Source of the DNA: UBA7374 sp965660635 | Lineage (GTDB): Bacteria; Verrucomicrobiota; Verrucomicrobiia; Opitutales; Coraliomargaritaceae | Assembly (NCBI GenBank): GCA_965660635.1 | Contig: CBFIAS010000011.1 | Location: 1-46,943 of the forward strand | Length of the DNA: 46,943 bases | Direction of reading: 5' to 3' | Shown: piece after piece, positions 21,195-29,054 of the stretch | Layout of the letters: each line of letters opens with the position of its first letter | Numbering within the stretch: position 1 is the first letter of the stretch | Made by a program: the position numbers and the translations under genes | Notes under the pieces: generated by a model | Databases searched by the model: none | Seen by the model: the letters and a program-made list of their open reading frames with translations, nothing else | Told to the model about the DNA's origin: nothing

Positions 21195-21429
21195 CACGAT
21201 CGTGGAGAGTATCCCGGTCGAGGCGCTTCCCCGCTACAAAAGAACGCGTAGAAAGGCAGGCGACCGTCTCGTCTTCCAAACGTTTCAGACGCTCGAACAC
21301 CGTCTCCTCCGCCGCAACATCCTGCAACATGCAGCGAACCATGGCAGATACCGATGTCTTTTGCTCCGCCGCCCGAATTCGTGCCCTGTGGTAAATCTCA
21401 TCGTCCACAGAAACTGTGATGTTTTTCAT
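21181..21429 (-). CDS. Antitoxin of the RHH/CopG type
   Basis: An 82-residue antitoxin from the ATG at 21429 (MKNITVSVDDEIYHRARIRA). The N-terminal strand-helix-helix (ITVSVDDEIYHRARIRAAEQ then KTSVSAMVRCML) is a ribbon-helix-helix DNA-binding domain. The C-terminal part is charged and probably wraps the PIN toxin encoded next. I rejected the longer start at 21486 because its extra 19 residues do not fit the family and AATTATGTGGAAATG gives an acceptable ribosome site for the shorter one. Confidence 0.87.
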   Translation of the reverse strand: MKNITVSVDDEIYHRARIRAAEQKTSVSAMVRCMLQDVAAEETVFERLKRLEDETVACLSTRSFVAGKRLDRDTLHDRDALS

Positions 21430-21487
21430 TTCCACATAATTGCTGCATCGAGACGTCGTGTCAAGTGGCTCGCCCGGATATTGCACC

Positions 21488-21582
21488 AGTTTATTGGTGT
21501 TGGTTTATTCGTTGATCTATGTGAGTGTCTTGCGGATTCTTGTGCAAAATCCGCAATGTAAGTAAAGTGACACCAACAAACT
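21488..21582. repeat. 95-base element with 13-bp inverted ends and a central hairpin
   Basis: AGTTTATTGGTGT at 21488-21500 is the inverted complement of ACACCAACAAACT at 21570-21582 with one mismatch. Between them is a perfect hairpin TGCGGATT/AATCCGCA (21531-21538 and 21548-21555) with a nine-base loop. The layout is MITE-like, but I found only one copy in the window, so its nature is uncertain. Confidence 0.45.
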
Positions 21583-21598
21583 TTGAGTTCACAAGCGG

Positions 21599-21684
21599 CT
21601 CTGGCGTTGATCCGAGCGCGTAACCCGCTCAGTTACGCACGTCAGTGCGCTCCTTCGCAGAACACGGCTCGCGCCTTGCCAGAG
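21599..21684. repeat. Nested palindromic element
   Basis: The outer arms are CTCTGGC (21599) and GCCAGAG (ends 21684). Inside are GAGCGC/GCGCTC and GCGTAAC/GTTACGC pairs. The element could fold into a branched hairpin and resembles REP-like intergenic palindromes. No second copy is visible in this window. Confidence 0.4.
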
Positions 21685-21728
21685 TCACTTCTGAATCTCA
21701 TGCAATAAACGGGCTAGACCACCCCGAT

Positions 21729-21757
21729 GCAAAAGCAGCTTCGCGCAACGATCCGCC
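21729..21757 (-). repeat. 29-bp direct repeat, copy 2
   Basis: CAAAAGCAGCTTCGCGCAAC and the next bases match 20579-20607 with about three differences, in the same orientation and 1,150 bases away. The second RHH/PIN module lies between the copies. Confidence 0.6.
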
Positions 21758-22205
21758 TCGTGAAAAGGCGGACTTGCCGGAACCAACGCCCGGAGATCCG
21801 GCACCGGATCCGCCCAACGCACAACACGGCCCGCCTCCAGCAAAGACGCCAGGCCGCATATTGCACGTATCCCAATCTCCGTGACTTAGTGGCTCCGTGT
21901 GAAACCCTACTCATGATTCGCACGAGCACGACGCTGTTCCTCAAGCGCGGGCACCGGGGCTTTTCCACCGCACCAGACAAACTATTAAGTGCTACCCCTT
22001 CGATTTAGGGCGCTCTCAGTCTGACAGTCCCCTTCTGGGAAATGGTACCAGCACGGCGAACCGGGAAAAAGGTACTGGCAAAATATTGCCAACGAAAAAT
22101 CCACGGGCAGCGGCGAGATCTTCGGATCCCTCTACTTTTCCCAACAGGGATTCACGCAGATGCGTACAGAACAATGAACGAGAGAATCCACGGCGCTGTC
22201 GCGGA

Positions 22206-23786
22206 TCAGGCGTCGCCCTGCAGGAGCCGGTACTCGACGGCATCGACAAGAGCCTCCCAGGTGGCCTCGATGATGTTGTCGCTCGCGCCGACGGTGCCCC
22301 AGGACTCACCGGTGCGGTTGTCCCGGGTCTCGATTTGTACGCGGATGATGGCATCCGTGCCGTGCTGGCTCTCGAGGATGCGTACCTTGTAGTCGATCAG
22401 TTCGAGATCCATTACCTCGGGAAAGACAGGGGCGATGGCCTTGCCCAGGGCGTGGGCCAGGGCATCGACCGGGCCAGTGGCCTCGGAGACAGTGTGGTGG
22501 GTCTCGCCGTCGATCCGCACCTGCACGGTGGCCTCGGAGACGATGCGGCTGGTGGCCGCCTGATTGCTTACCATGACGCGGTAACCGACAAGCTCGAAAC
22601 CGGGCTGCCGCCCCTGGAGAAAGCGGGCCAGCAGGAGCTTGAAGGATGCGTCTGCGGCTTCGTACTCATAGCCACGAAACTCAAGATCCTTGAGCTGCTG
22701 GAGGAAGTCCTTCAGCTCGGGCGAGCGGTGGTCGAGATCGACGCCGATCTCTCGGGCCTTCATCATCACGCTGCTGCGGCCGGACATATCGGAGACGAGG
22801 ACGCGGGTGCGGTTACCCACGAGTTCCGGCTCGATGTGCTCGTAGCTGTGCTTTACTTTGGCGGAAGCGTCGGCATGGACTCCACCCTTGTGCGCGAATG
22901 CGCTGGCGCCGACGAAAGGCGCCTTGGTATCATGTGTGCAGTTGGCCATCTCAGCGACAAACAGGGAGAGGTCGCGGAGCTTTTCCAGGTGGTCGCCGCA
23001 ATTCAAGCCACGCTCCATCTTGAGGGCGAGGTTGGGAATGATGGTGGTGAGGTTGGCGTTGCCATTGCGCTCCCCATAGCCGTTGACCGTGCCCTGCACG
23101 AGGCAGGCACCCGCCTCCACTCCGGCGAGTGAGACGGCCACGCCAAGCCCGGAGTCGTTGTGGCAGTGCACGCCGACCGGCACCCCGGGAAAACAGGCAA
23201 CCACCGCAGCAGTGATCTCGCTGACCTGGCCGACCAGCTTGCCGCCGTTGGTATCGCAGAGAGTGAGGTTGGAAGCACCGCCGCGACGCGCGGCTTCCAG
23301 GGTCTTGAGGGCGTACTCCGGATTATCGCAGTAGCCGTCGAAAAAGTGCTCGGCATCGTAGATCACCTCCCGGCCGTTTTCCACGAGGAAGCGCACGGAG
23401 TCTTCGATCATCGCGAGGTTTTCTTCGGGGGTGGTGCGGAGGATCTCAGTGACGTGGAGTAGCCAGGTCTTGCCAAAGATGGTGACTACAGGAGTCCCGG
23501 CCTCAAGCAGGAGCTTGAGTTGGGGATCGTCTGCCGCGGCGAGCCCGGCCCGGCGAGTCGATCCGAAGGCGGCTATTTTCGCGTGCTTCAGCTCGAGTTT
23601 GCGGGCCTCCTCGAAGAAAGCCATGTCGCGCGGATTCGATCCGGGCCAGCCGCCCTCGATGTAGTCGATACCAAACTGGTCGAGCTTTTCCGCCACGCGC
23701 AGCTTGGCCGCGACGGTAAAGGACACGCCTTCACCCTGACTGCCGTCGCGCAGGGTGGTGTCGTAGATCTGTATGGGCTGGCTCAT
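22206..23786 (-). CDS. cimA: (R)-citramalate synthase
   Basis: A 526-residue enzyme of the isopropylmalate synthase/homocitrate synthase family that condenses pyruvate and acetyl-CoA to citramalate, the first step of a threonine-independent route to isoleucine. The N-terminus IQIYDTTLRDGSQGEGVSFT then IEGGWPGSNPRD is typical of CimA rather than LeuA. The metal-binding HCHNDSGLGVA loop is present in the TIM barrel, and the last about 140 residues form the LeuA-type regulatory dimer domain. I use the ATG at 23786 (MSQPIQIYD); an in-frame TTG lies ten codons upstream. The gene is divergent from the DUF3817 gene. Confidence 0.92.
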   Translation of the reverse strand: MSQPIQIYDTTLRDGSQGEGVSFTVAAKLRVAEKLDQFGIDYIEGGWPGSNPRDMAFFEEARKLELKHAKIAAFGSTRRAGLAAADDPQLKLLLEAGTPVVTIFGKTWLLHVTEILRTTPEENLAMIEDSVRFLVENGREVIYDAEHFFDGYCDNPEYALKTLEAARRGGASNLTLCDTNGGKLVGQVSEITAAVVACFPGVPVGVHCHNDSGLGVAVSLAGVEAGACLVQGTVNGYGERNGNANLTTIIPNLALKMERGLNCGDHLEKLRDLSLFVAEMANCTHDTKAPFVGASAFAHKGGVHADASAKVKHSYEHIEPELVGNRTRVLVSDMSGRSSVMMKAREIGVDLDHRSPELKDFLQQLKDLEFRGYEYEAADASFKLLLARFLQGRQPGFELVGYRVMVSNQAATSRIVSEATVQVRIDGETHHTVSEATGPVDALAHALGKAIAPVFPEVMDLELIDYKVRILESQHGTDAIIRVQIETRDNRTGESWGTVGASDNIIEATWEALVDAVEYRLLQGDA

Positions 23787-23902
23787 TTTTGTCTGGAAGA
23801 AAGCCGTCGAGGACAACGCCCCGCGCCCTTCAGGGCAAACCTAAAGAAGAGCCGCGCGATGCGCCCTTGCCAGAGCCGAAGGGAACGGCAGGATACGCAA
23901 CC

Positions 23903-24232
23903 ATGTTTCTCCAGTTTGACGGCACGATCCAACGCCTGCGCTCCATCGGCTCCTGGGAGGCAGTATCCTACCTGCTTCTGCTCTTTGTCGCCATGCCGCT
24001 GAAATACCTCTGCCACTGGGAGGCGGGTGTGCAGGTGGTCGGCCTCCTGCACGGGCTGCTCTGGATGGCCTACACCGGACTCGCCCTGCTGGGCCAGATG
24101 GAGGGCCGCTGGCCCCTGCGAACCACCCTGCTCTTTCTCCTGGCCAGTCTCCTTCCCTTCGGGCCCTTTGTGGCCGATGCCAGACTGCTGCGCCCGCTGC
24201 AGAAGACCACTTCCAATACCAATTCGGTATAA
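23903..24232 (+). CDS. DUF3817 small integral membrane protein
   Basis: A 109-residue protein with three hydrophobic segments. IGSWEAVSYLLLLFVAMPLK then VVGLLHGLLWMAYTGLAL is the DUF3817 signature, including the conserved E-S, AMPLKY and HG residues. The function of this family is unknown. I used the ATG at 23903 (MFLQFDG), since the longer frame adds a proline-rich stretch atypical of the family. The stop codon falls at the first bases of the MITE-like element, so the last few residues may derive from the insertion. Confidence 0.82.
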   Translation: MFLQFDGTIQRLRSIGSWEAVSYLLLLFVAMPLKYLCHWEAGVQVVGLLHGLLWMAYTGLALLGQMEGRWPLRTTLLFLLASLLPFGPFVADARLLRPLQKTTSNTNSV

Positions 24233-24421
24233 TACCTCTTCGCTTTAATTCTGGCATAGTGGTGCTGTGGGCACACGCGCATTCCTGCGGAACGGAGGGA
24301 AATTTTGGCCGGAGCGGCGTTATCCCTTGTGGCACGGGTCTCGACCCGCTCCACAAGGGCCGCCTTGCTCCGCAACAAAATGCCCTTCCGCCACTATATC
24401 AGAATTAAATCGAAGAGGTAT
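24232..24421. mobile_element. MITE-like element with 31-bp terminal inverted repeats
   Basis: ATACCTCTTCGCTTTAATTC at 24232, continuing to 24262, is the inverted complement of 24391-24421 with three mismatches in 31. The 190-base interior has no gene and is itself palindromic: CCCTTGTGG/CCACAAGGG arms (24324-24332 and 24351-24359) enclose CGGGT-CTCG-ACCCG. The bases just inside both ends are CCTC...GAGG bordered by TA, which would fit a TA target duplication of the IS630/mariner type, but this is only suggestive. A degenerate relative is at 20714-20753. Confidence 0.75.
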
Positions 24422-24454
24422 AATTTACTCCGGTAGCATGGCTAAAAAAAGGTT

Positions 24455-24573
24455 CATCGTCGATTTCCGGGATCCGGGCGGATGCATACTCAGGAGCGTT
24501 CTGTTTTTTGCCCGCGAAGCTGCGCTAAGTCAGGATGACTGGAGTGGAATAAGGAAAGCAGGAAGGCAGGAAT
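24455..24573 (+). repeat. 119-bp dispersed repeat, copy B
   Basis: This stretch matches the reverse complement of 9-127 at about 114 of 119 positions. It begins CATCGTCGATTTCCGGGATC and ends GGAAGGCAGGAAT. Its left edge (AAAAAAAGGTTCATCGTCGA) is also repeated, inverted, at 24811-24831 next to the FecR gene terminator. No coding potential is seen. Confidence 0.85.
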
Positions 24574-24580
24574 GAATTGT

Positions 24581-24764
24581 TTTTCCCGCGAAGGTTCGCG
24601 AAGGTTCGCGAAGGAACACGAAGCCGGGGGAACGTTGAACGTCGAACTTGGGAACATTTAACGGGTAAGTTCAGGGGGTACAGGTTCAGGACATAGGTAT
24701 TACTTCAACGTTCGATGTTAGACGTTCGGCGTTTCCTTCGCACTCGCGGATCTTCGCGGGAAAA
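24581..24764. repeat. 184-base nested inverted repeat
   Basis: TTTTCCCGCGAAG at 24581-24593 pairs perfectly with CTTCGCGGGAAAA at 24752-24764. Further in, AACGTTGAACGTCGAAC at 24631-24647 pairs with 24710-24726 at about 14 of 17 positions. The left arm contains three tandem CGAAGG-type units. The sequence has no coding frame. Together with copy B of the 119-bp repeat and the inverted partial copy at 24811-24831 it makes a composite palindromic island between two transcription units. Confidence 0.7.
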
Positions 24765-24810
24765 ATTCTTACTGACTTGTACAGGTGCTTGCTTCGGGAA
24801 CTCCCCGGAA

Positions 24811-24831
24811 GTCGACGATGAACCAAAAAAA
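24811..24831 (-). repeat. Partial inverted copy of the 119-bp repeat end
   Basis: GTCGACGATGAACCAAAAAA mirrors the left edge of copy B (24444-24462) and its border. Similarity continues loosely upstream (CCCCGGAA before it). It abuts the T-run of the FecR gene terminator, just as copy A abuts the groL terminator. Confidence 0.55.
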
Positions 24832-24865
24832 TCCCCCCGCCATCTCCGATGAAGATGACAAGGGG
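24825..24865 (-). terminator. Rho-independent terminator after the FecR gene
   Basis: On the minus strand CCCCTTGTCATCT and AGATGGCGGGGGG form a 13-pair stem (with G-T pairs) around a seven-base loop, followed by seven T. It lies about 45 bases after the stop of the FecR-domain gene. Confidence 0.75.
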
Positions 24866-24911
24866 AAAACCACATCCCAGGGAGATAACAGAAGGGGCTC
24901 CTTCCCTCGGA

Positions 24912-25676
24912 TTACTGCCGGCTGGAAGGGCTGGCTACCTGTACGCTGGGATCCTCGGGAGTTAGTGTCGGGAAAAATGGACCCACATCGAATGATGCCA
25001 CAGCCGCTACTTCCGGAGCAACATTCCGGGCCGCGTCGAAACGGTCAGCAAAGTAGGGATCCTCAACATGCAGGCGGATGATAGCGGTGTGTTCGGGCGG
25101 GATCTCGGCGGTGTCTTCGGTCATCGCTCCGTTGTAGTTCTTGTCTCCGGTGTAGTAGCGCCCGTACTCCATGGCACCGGCATAGCGCGAGCGCAGGGCG
25201 ACCCGGCCATCCATGTTCTCGACCTGCAGGATCATTTCCTGCCGCTCCACGTTGAAGATGCTGTTGACCATGAAACGGCCTGCACCGATTTCCGGCGTGC
25301 CGAGCGGGGTGTAAACGGAGAACATGCCTCGAGAAGAACGGGGAGCCTCACCAGTGATGATGCCGTAGTTGAGTGAGATGGACTCAGGCATGTCCCCGTC
25401 CGGCTCGCTCACGCTGCCGTTTTCCCGCAAGAGGACATCGACCCCGTTGGCTTGGAACACAGCCTCGCTGTGGTAGGAGGTGACAATGCTGTCGCCCGGC
25501 TGGAGAACGTCCCCGGCAGCGGCGGGGCGTGACTCGCCGGAGTCGGTGTAGATGGTTACGGTACCCGTCACCGAAGTGATGCGGGTGGCTGCCTGCAAGC
25601 CGGCGGATGCGACGAGCAACACGGCAAACAGGCAACTGATACGTGTGGCATGGATCTGTATGCGATTTGTTTTCAT
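24912..25676 (-). CDS. Secreted FecR-domain protein
   Basis: A 254-residue exported protein. The signal peptide is about residues 1-29 (SCLFAVLLVASAGLQA). A FecR-like beta-sandwich follows (ITSVTGTVTIYTDSG, PAAAGDVLQPGDSIVTSYHS, then VDVLLRENGSVS), which in other systems senses or binds ligands in the periplasm. The C-terminal 80 residues are unusual and have no recognised domain. It lies 60 bases downstream of an outer-membrane beta-barrel gene and is likely cotranscribed with it. There is no ECF sigma factor next to it, so classical FecIR signalling is not indicated; a role in exopolysaccharide or surface assembly is only a guess. Confidence 0.82.
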   Translation of the reverse strand: MKTNRIQIHATRISCLFAVLLVASAGLQAATRITSVTGTVTIYTDSGESRPAAAGDVLQPGDSIVTSYHSEAVFQANGVDVLLRENGSVSEPDGDMPESISLNYGIITGEAPRSSRGMFSVYTPLGTPEIGAGRFMVNSIFNVERQEMILQVENMDGRVALRSRYAGAMEYGRYYTGDKNYNGAMTEDTAEIPPEHTAIIRLHVEDPYFADRFDAARNVAPEVAAVASFDVGPFFPTLTPEDPSVQVASPSSRQ

Positions 25677-25736
25677 AATTTGTGAGTTTTGATTTTCAGG
25701 CCGGTGGCCGCTTGCATTCCCGGAAAATTCAAACGC

Positions 25737-27005
25737 CTAGTAGCGTAGCTGCGCTGTCAGGTAGAAGTTGTGGCTGTTGTAACTGAAGCCCCGCTGGCTG
25801 GAGTCGTTCTCCAAGTAGCGGTACCCGCCGCTGAAGCGCCAGTAGTCCGGCGCGGTGTAGTTAAGGCCGAGGCCGAGGAGGTACTGCTTGTCCTCCCGGT
25901 TTGAGTCGTCCTGGTAGTCGCGCAGGGTGTACCCGAGCTTGGAGCTGGCGGACCAGCGGGGGTTGAGGTTGTACCCGGAATTGACCCGGATGCGGGACAC
26001 CTCGGTGACGCTGCCCTGCCCCCCCACGCCGAAATCCCGTTCCAGTACGATATTGTGGGTCGATTTCTGGGTGGCGTTCCAAGTGAAGCCGCTGTCCAGG
26101 CCGACATGCCCGCCCGAACCGCCGCTGCGGTCAACTGGCCGTCGAGTGCCGTCAGCCAGAATGTTGACCGAGTCGTCGGTATCCCGGGTGCGGTAACCGA
26201 CCTTGAAGAAGCCGGACAGCTTGGGGAAGAAGTTGCCGCGGGAACCGACGTTGAGGAAATGCTCGGTTGAGTCGTAGCCGCCGATGCGTGTGTCACTAGT
26301 GTTGATGTAGCTATCGACTTCACCCGTCTTGTAGGTGTAGCCGGCACTCAGATCGACTTTCGGTGTGAACTCGTAGAACAGGTCGAAAGGGAAGCGAAGG
26401 TGGTTGCGGTCGGCCAGGGAGTCGCGCCCCCGCATGCTTGTTGTCGAGTAGCTGCGATCCAGGTAGTGCGCCCCGGCGCCGAGACTGAACTTCGGGCTCA
26501 ACCGGTACTCGCCATCGATTTTCCCGCGGACATCCTCCGTCTCGATCATCGACCGGTTCATGTTGGCCTCCCCGGAGGTGATCTGGTTCTCGTCGTAGCC
26601 CAGCAGGCCGCTCAGATCCAGGCGGCTACCCCGGTACACCCCGGTTGTGTTGACGTGGAAATTATCGGCGTCCAGATGGTCATTTTCCTGGTAGCGGATG
26701 AAATCGTAGCTCGTGCGCACCGTCATGTCGTAGGCCGAGAGGCCGCGCCCGAGATTCAACTCCAGGCCGGGCGAGACGATGTAGGTGATGTCGTCCTGCT
26801 CGTCTTCCTCGTCGCGGAAGATATTGGAATCCCACGCAATCGTCGCATCACCGTCGAAATAGAGATCGGCCCAGTCATTGAAGGTGTAGAGCGGTGACCC
26901 GGCATGGAGCGGAGCAACGCTGCCGGCCAAGCCAAGCAAGGCAACCAACAGGCTCCCCATGAGTGACCGGATGAGACGGTTCTGTTCAAATTTGTCAGGA
27001 TTCAT
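25737..27005 (-). CDS. Outer-membrane beta-barrel protein (BBP2-like)
   Basis: A 422-residue protein with a signal peptide (about residues 1-35, LVALLGLAGSVAPLHAG) and a long series of alternating beta strands rich in Tyr, Asp, Gly and Ser. Examples are YDMTVRTSYDFIRYQEN and DLSAGYTYKTGEV. It ends in an aromatic residue (FYLTAQLRY), as expected for Bam-assembled barrels. The pattern resembles the beta-barrel porin 2/EpsL-type group found with exopolysaccharide genes. What it transports, if anything, is unknown. It is first in a two-gene unit with the FecR protein. Confidence 0.78.
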   Translation of the reverse strand: MNPDKFEQNRLIRSLMGSLLVALLGLAGSVAPLHAGSPLYTFNDWADLYFDGDATIAWDSNIFRDEEDEQDDITYIVSPGLELNLGRGLSAYDMTVRTSYDFIRYQENDHLDADNFHVNTTGVYRGSRLDLSGLLGYDENQITSGEANMNRSMIETEDVRGKIDGEYRLSPKFSLGAGAHYLDRSYSTTSMRGRDSLADRNHLRFPFDLFYEFTPKVDLSAGYTYKTGEVDSYINTSDTRIGGYDSTEHFLNVGSRGNFFPKLSGFFKVGYRTRDTDDSVNILADGTRRPVDRSGGSGGHVGLDSGFTWNATQKSTHNIVLERDFGVGGQGSVTEVSRIRVNSGYNLNPRWSASSKLGYTLRDYQDDSNREDKQYLLGLGLNYTAPDYWRFSGGYRYLENDSSQRGFSYNSHNFYLTAQLRY

Positions 27006-27225
27006 AACGTGGACTGTTTATTTTAGAGGATTTTTTAATGAGTTACTTAACCCTTATAAATGCATGTAAACCCGCTATGGATTTGTGATTTATAGCTCTT
27101 ATTGAACTATAAACGCGTCACTCCGTCAACAGTACCCTACTTCCATTAGTCGCCAAACCCTATACGCCCCGGACACAAAGAACCAACTCCATGGGGTATG
27201 CCCCCGGCCAACTTGTTACAGGCAC

Positions 27226-27257
27226 AAAAAAACCGCGCCCAATGTACAGGTGCGGTT
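27226..27257 (-). terminator. Rho-independent terminator after tRNA-Val
   Basis: On the minus strand AACCGC and GCGGTT form a short stem around a 15-base loop, followed by seven T. It lies about 50 bases beyond the 3' end of tRNA-Val. The rest of the 27006-27304 gap shows nothing else clear apart from the AT-rich leader of the beta-barrel gene. Confidence 0.65.
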
Positions 27258-27304
27258 GATGCCAGTCGTGCGGGGAAATCCCTCCCCGGGGGCAGGATGG
27301 CGAA

Positions 27305-27381
<77 letters not shown>

Positions 27382-27611
27382 GTTTCCGGAGAAGTGCGGA
27401 GTAAAGGTAGCCGCGGCGCATGGAGCAAGAAAAAACGATCCGTTCCGCTAAAGCACCGAAGGACAAACACAGCAGCGCGACTGTGGATTAAACGTTTCCG
27501 CCCCGGACCTCCCGCATCCGGCAAAATCCAGAAACGCTCGCAAGAAGGCACAAGCCGACAGATTTCACCGTGATACATGCGTCTTTTACCAAGAAAAAGC
27601 AAGCAACAGCT

Positions 27612-28868
27612 TCACGGCACGCAACCGCTGCAAACACTACAGGATCCCACCATGCGCGGCAGTCTCGGAGCAATTGATCCTCCAGAGCTGCTCTCGCCCT
27701 CCCCCGACTGCAGGCTCTCCGGCGCGAGTCGCAGCGAAGCCATGACCGATGCATTACGGAGACGATAGAAAGCCTTTTCCGTGGGTGGCAAAGCGTCAGT
27801 AATTTGTTTGATCGAACCATCCCCCACAACGGCGGGAAGAATATTTGACCAAGTATCTCCCAACTCAGTAACGCGCTGCAGGTATACAGACGATCCCGTA
27901 CTGGACGACCAAGAGAAGGAAGCCTCGTCCGGCCCAAGCGCATCCGTCTCGATTCGAAGGGGCATTTGCACCTCCCAGCCGATATCCGAAAGGGCGGCCA
28001 GATCCAGATCGGTGAAGACACGTAGAATCGACGAGGATGAAACCAGGCAACTCTGAGGATCCAGAATGGCGATCTGCACGCTCCCGTGACCGGTTCCAAA
28101 TGATCCATAGGTGCGGCTCGCCACATTGTCCGCTCCATTGGGATCAAAGGGGCAATTCCCGTCGTCCTGCCAGTGACCCTGATCATCGGTTACCGGAACC
28201 GGCCCGCCGAAAGAAGCCACACTACGGACACCGTTAAAGCGTTTATTGGAATCTATCTGCGCATCCCAGGAATCCGCCGTGCCGATCCCCAACAGATGCC
28301 CCAACTCATGCAGTGCCGTAGAAATGAAATCGATGGAACTGGAGCCAGTGGGCCTGCCCTTCGTCTGGAAGTGCCAATCCGTCTGGTTGTTGAAGGTGAT
28401 CGTCCCGCCCCAAAGCGAGAAGTCGCTTGCCGGGCTGCTCAACGCGCCGGCTTGCCCACGGCCCAGCACTACGTCAACCCAGGCCTGACTGCCTCCCCCG
28501 CCCGCGATGCCGCCGGGCCCACCCAGCCCGATCACGCCCCCCAGATCGCGCCCGCCGACAAAAACGATCAAAGTATCCTCCGGCACAATCAGATCGACCA
28601 ACTCCACATAGCCGCCCGCTCCCGGATGGAAGGCCAGGGCCGTCCAGGTGTTGCTCCCGGAATAGGAGTCCGGATCAATCCGCAGGAGCGAATCCTGCAA
28701 TAGGCCCTCAAAAAAATCAGCCGCCTCACGCATCGCCTCCTTTGCCCCGGGCTGGTCGAAGAACCCGTTGGTGTCGTAGGTGTAATCCAACTGGATCTTC
28801 ACGGCATGCGCGGTCATGGATGCCAGTACATGCAAGACCGCAACCGCGCTATGGTAGTAGAAGCGCAT
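27612..28868 (-). CDS. Matrixin-like secreted metalloprotease
   Basis: A 418-residue putative zinc protease. A hydrophobic N-terminus (about 1-22) suggests export. The active-site helix is HELGHLLGIGTADSW (residues 187-201). The usual metzincin HExxHxxGxxH motif has Thr where the third His should be, followed by Trp; related bacterial families also deviate here. The first part (VKIQLDYTYDTNGFFDQPGA) resembles the pre-catalytic segment of these proteins. Residues 290-400 look like an extracellular accessory domain, and a serine/glycine-rich tail ends the protein. It likely digests extracellular protein, or may be inactive given the missing ligand. No neighbour links it to a pathway. Confidence 0.75.
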   Translation of the reverse strand: MRFYYHSAVAVLHVLASMTAHAVKIQLDYTYDTNGFFDQPGAKEAMREAADFFEGLLQDSLLRIDPDSYSGSNTWTALAFHPGAGGYVELVDLIVPEDTLIVFVGGRDLGGVIGLGGPGGIAGGGGSQAWVDVVLGRGQAGALSSPASDFSLWGGTITFNNQTDWHFQTKGRPTGSSSIDFISTALHELGHLLGIGTADSWDAQIDSNKRFNGVRSVASFGGPVPVTDDQGHWQDDGNCPFDPNGADNVASRTYGSFGTGHGSVQIAILDPQSCLVSSSSILRVFTDLDLAALSDIGWEVQMPLRIETDALGPDEASFSWSSSTGSSVYLQRVTELGDTWSNILPAVVGDGSIKQITDALPPTEKAFYRLRNASVMASLRLAPESLQSGEGESSSGGSIAPRLPRMVGSCSVCSGCVP

Positions 28869-29054
28869 TGTTCATGCCTACTAACTTGAACCCGGAACGC
28901 AAAACCAAAAAGCCCTTTCTCTTATCCTTAAATCACTTTTCACCAACAACTTACAATTTAAATTAAACCTGTCACCGGACTGCGGGCACTATCCCATTCC
29001 CCGATCCGGAATCCACCCAATCCGCAAAGAGGCAACATGCCATCGCCAAGCCGG

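Larger units (their letters stand above)
21430..22205. other. 776-base intergenic region with palindromic elements, no gene recognised
   Basis: No open frame here looks like a protein on either strand. The region holds, in order, a 95-base element with inverted ends (21488-21582), a nested palindrome (21599-21684), copy 2 of the 29-bp direct repeat (21729-21757), and about 450 bases where I see nothing definable. It lies between the upstream side of the antitoxin gene and the 3' end of cimA, so it may also hold the toxin-antitoxin promoter and the cimA terminator, though I could not pick out either. Confidence 0.7.
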
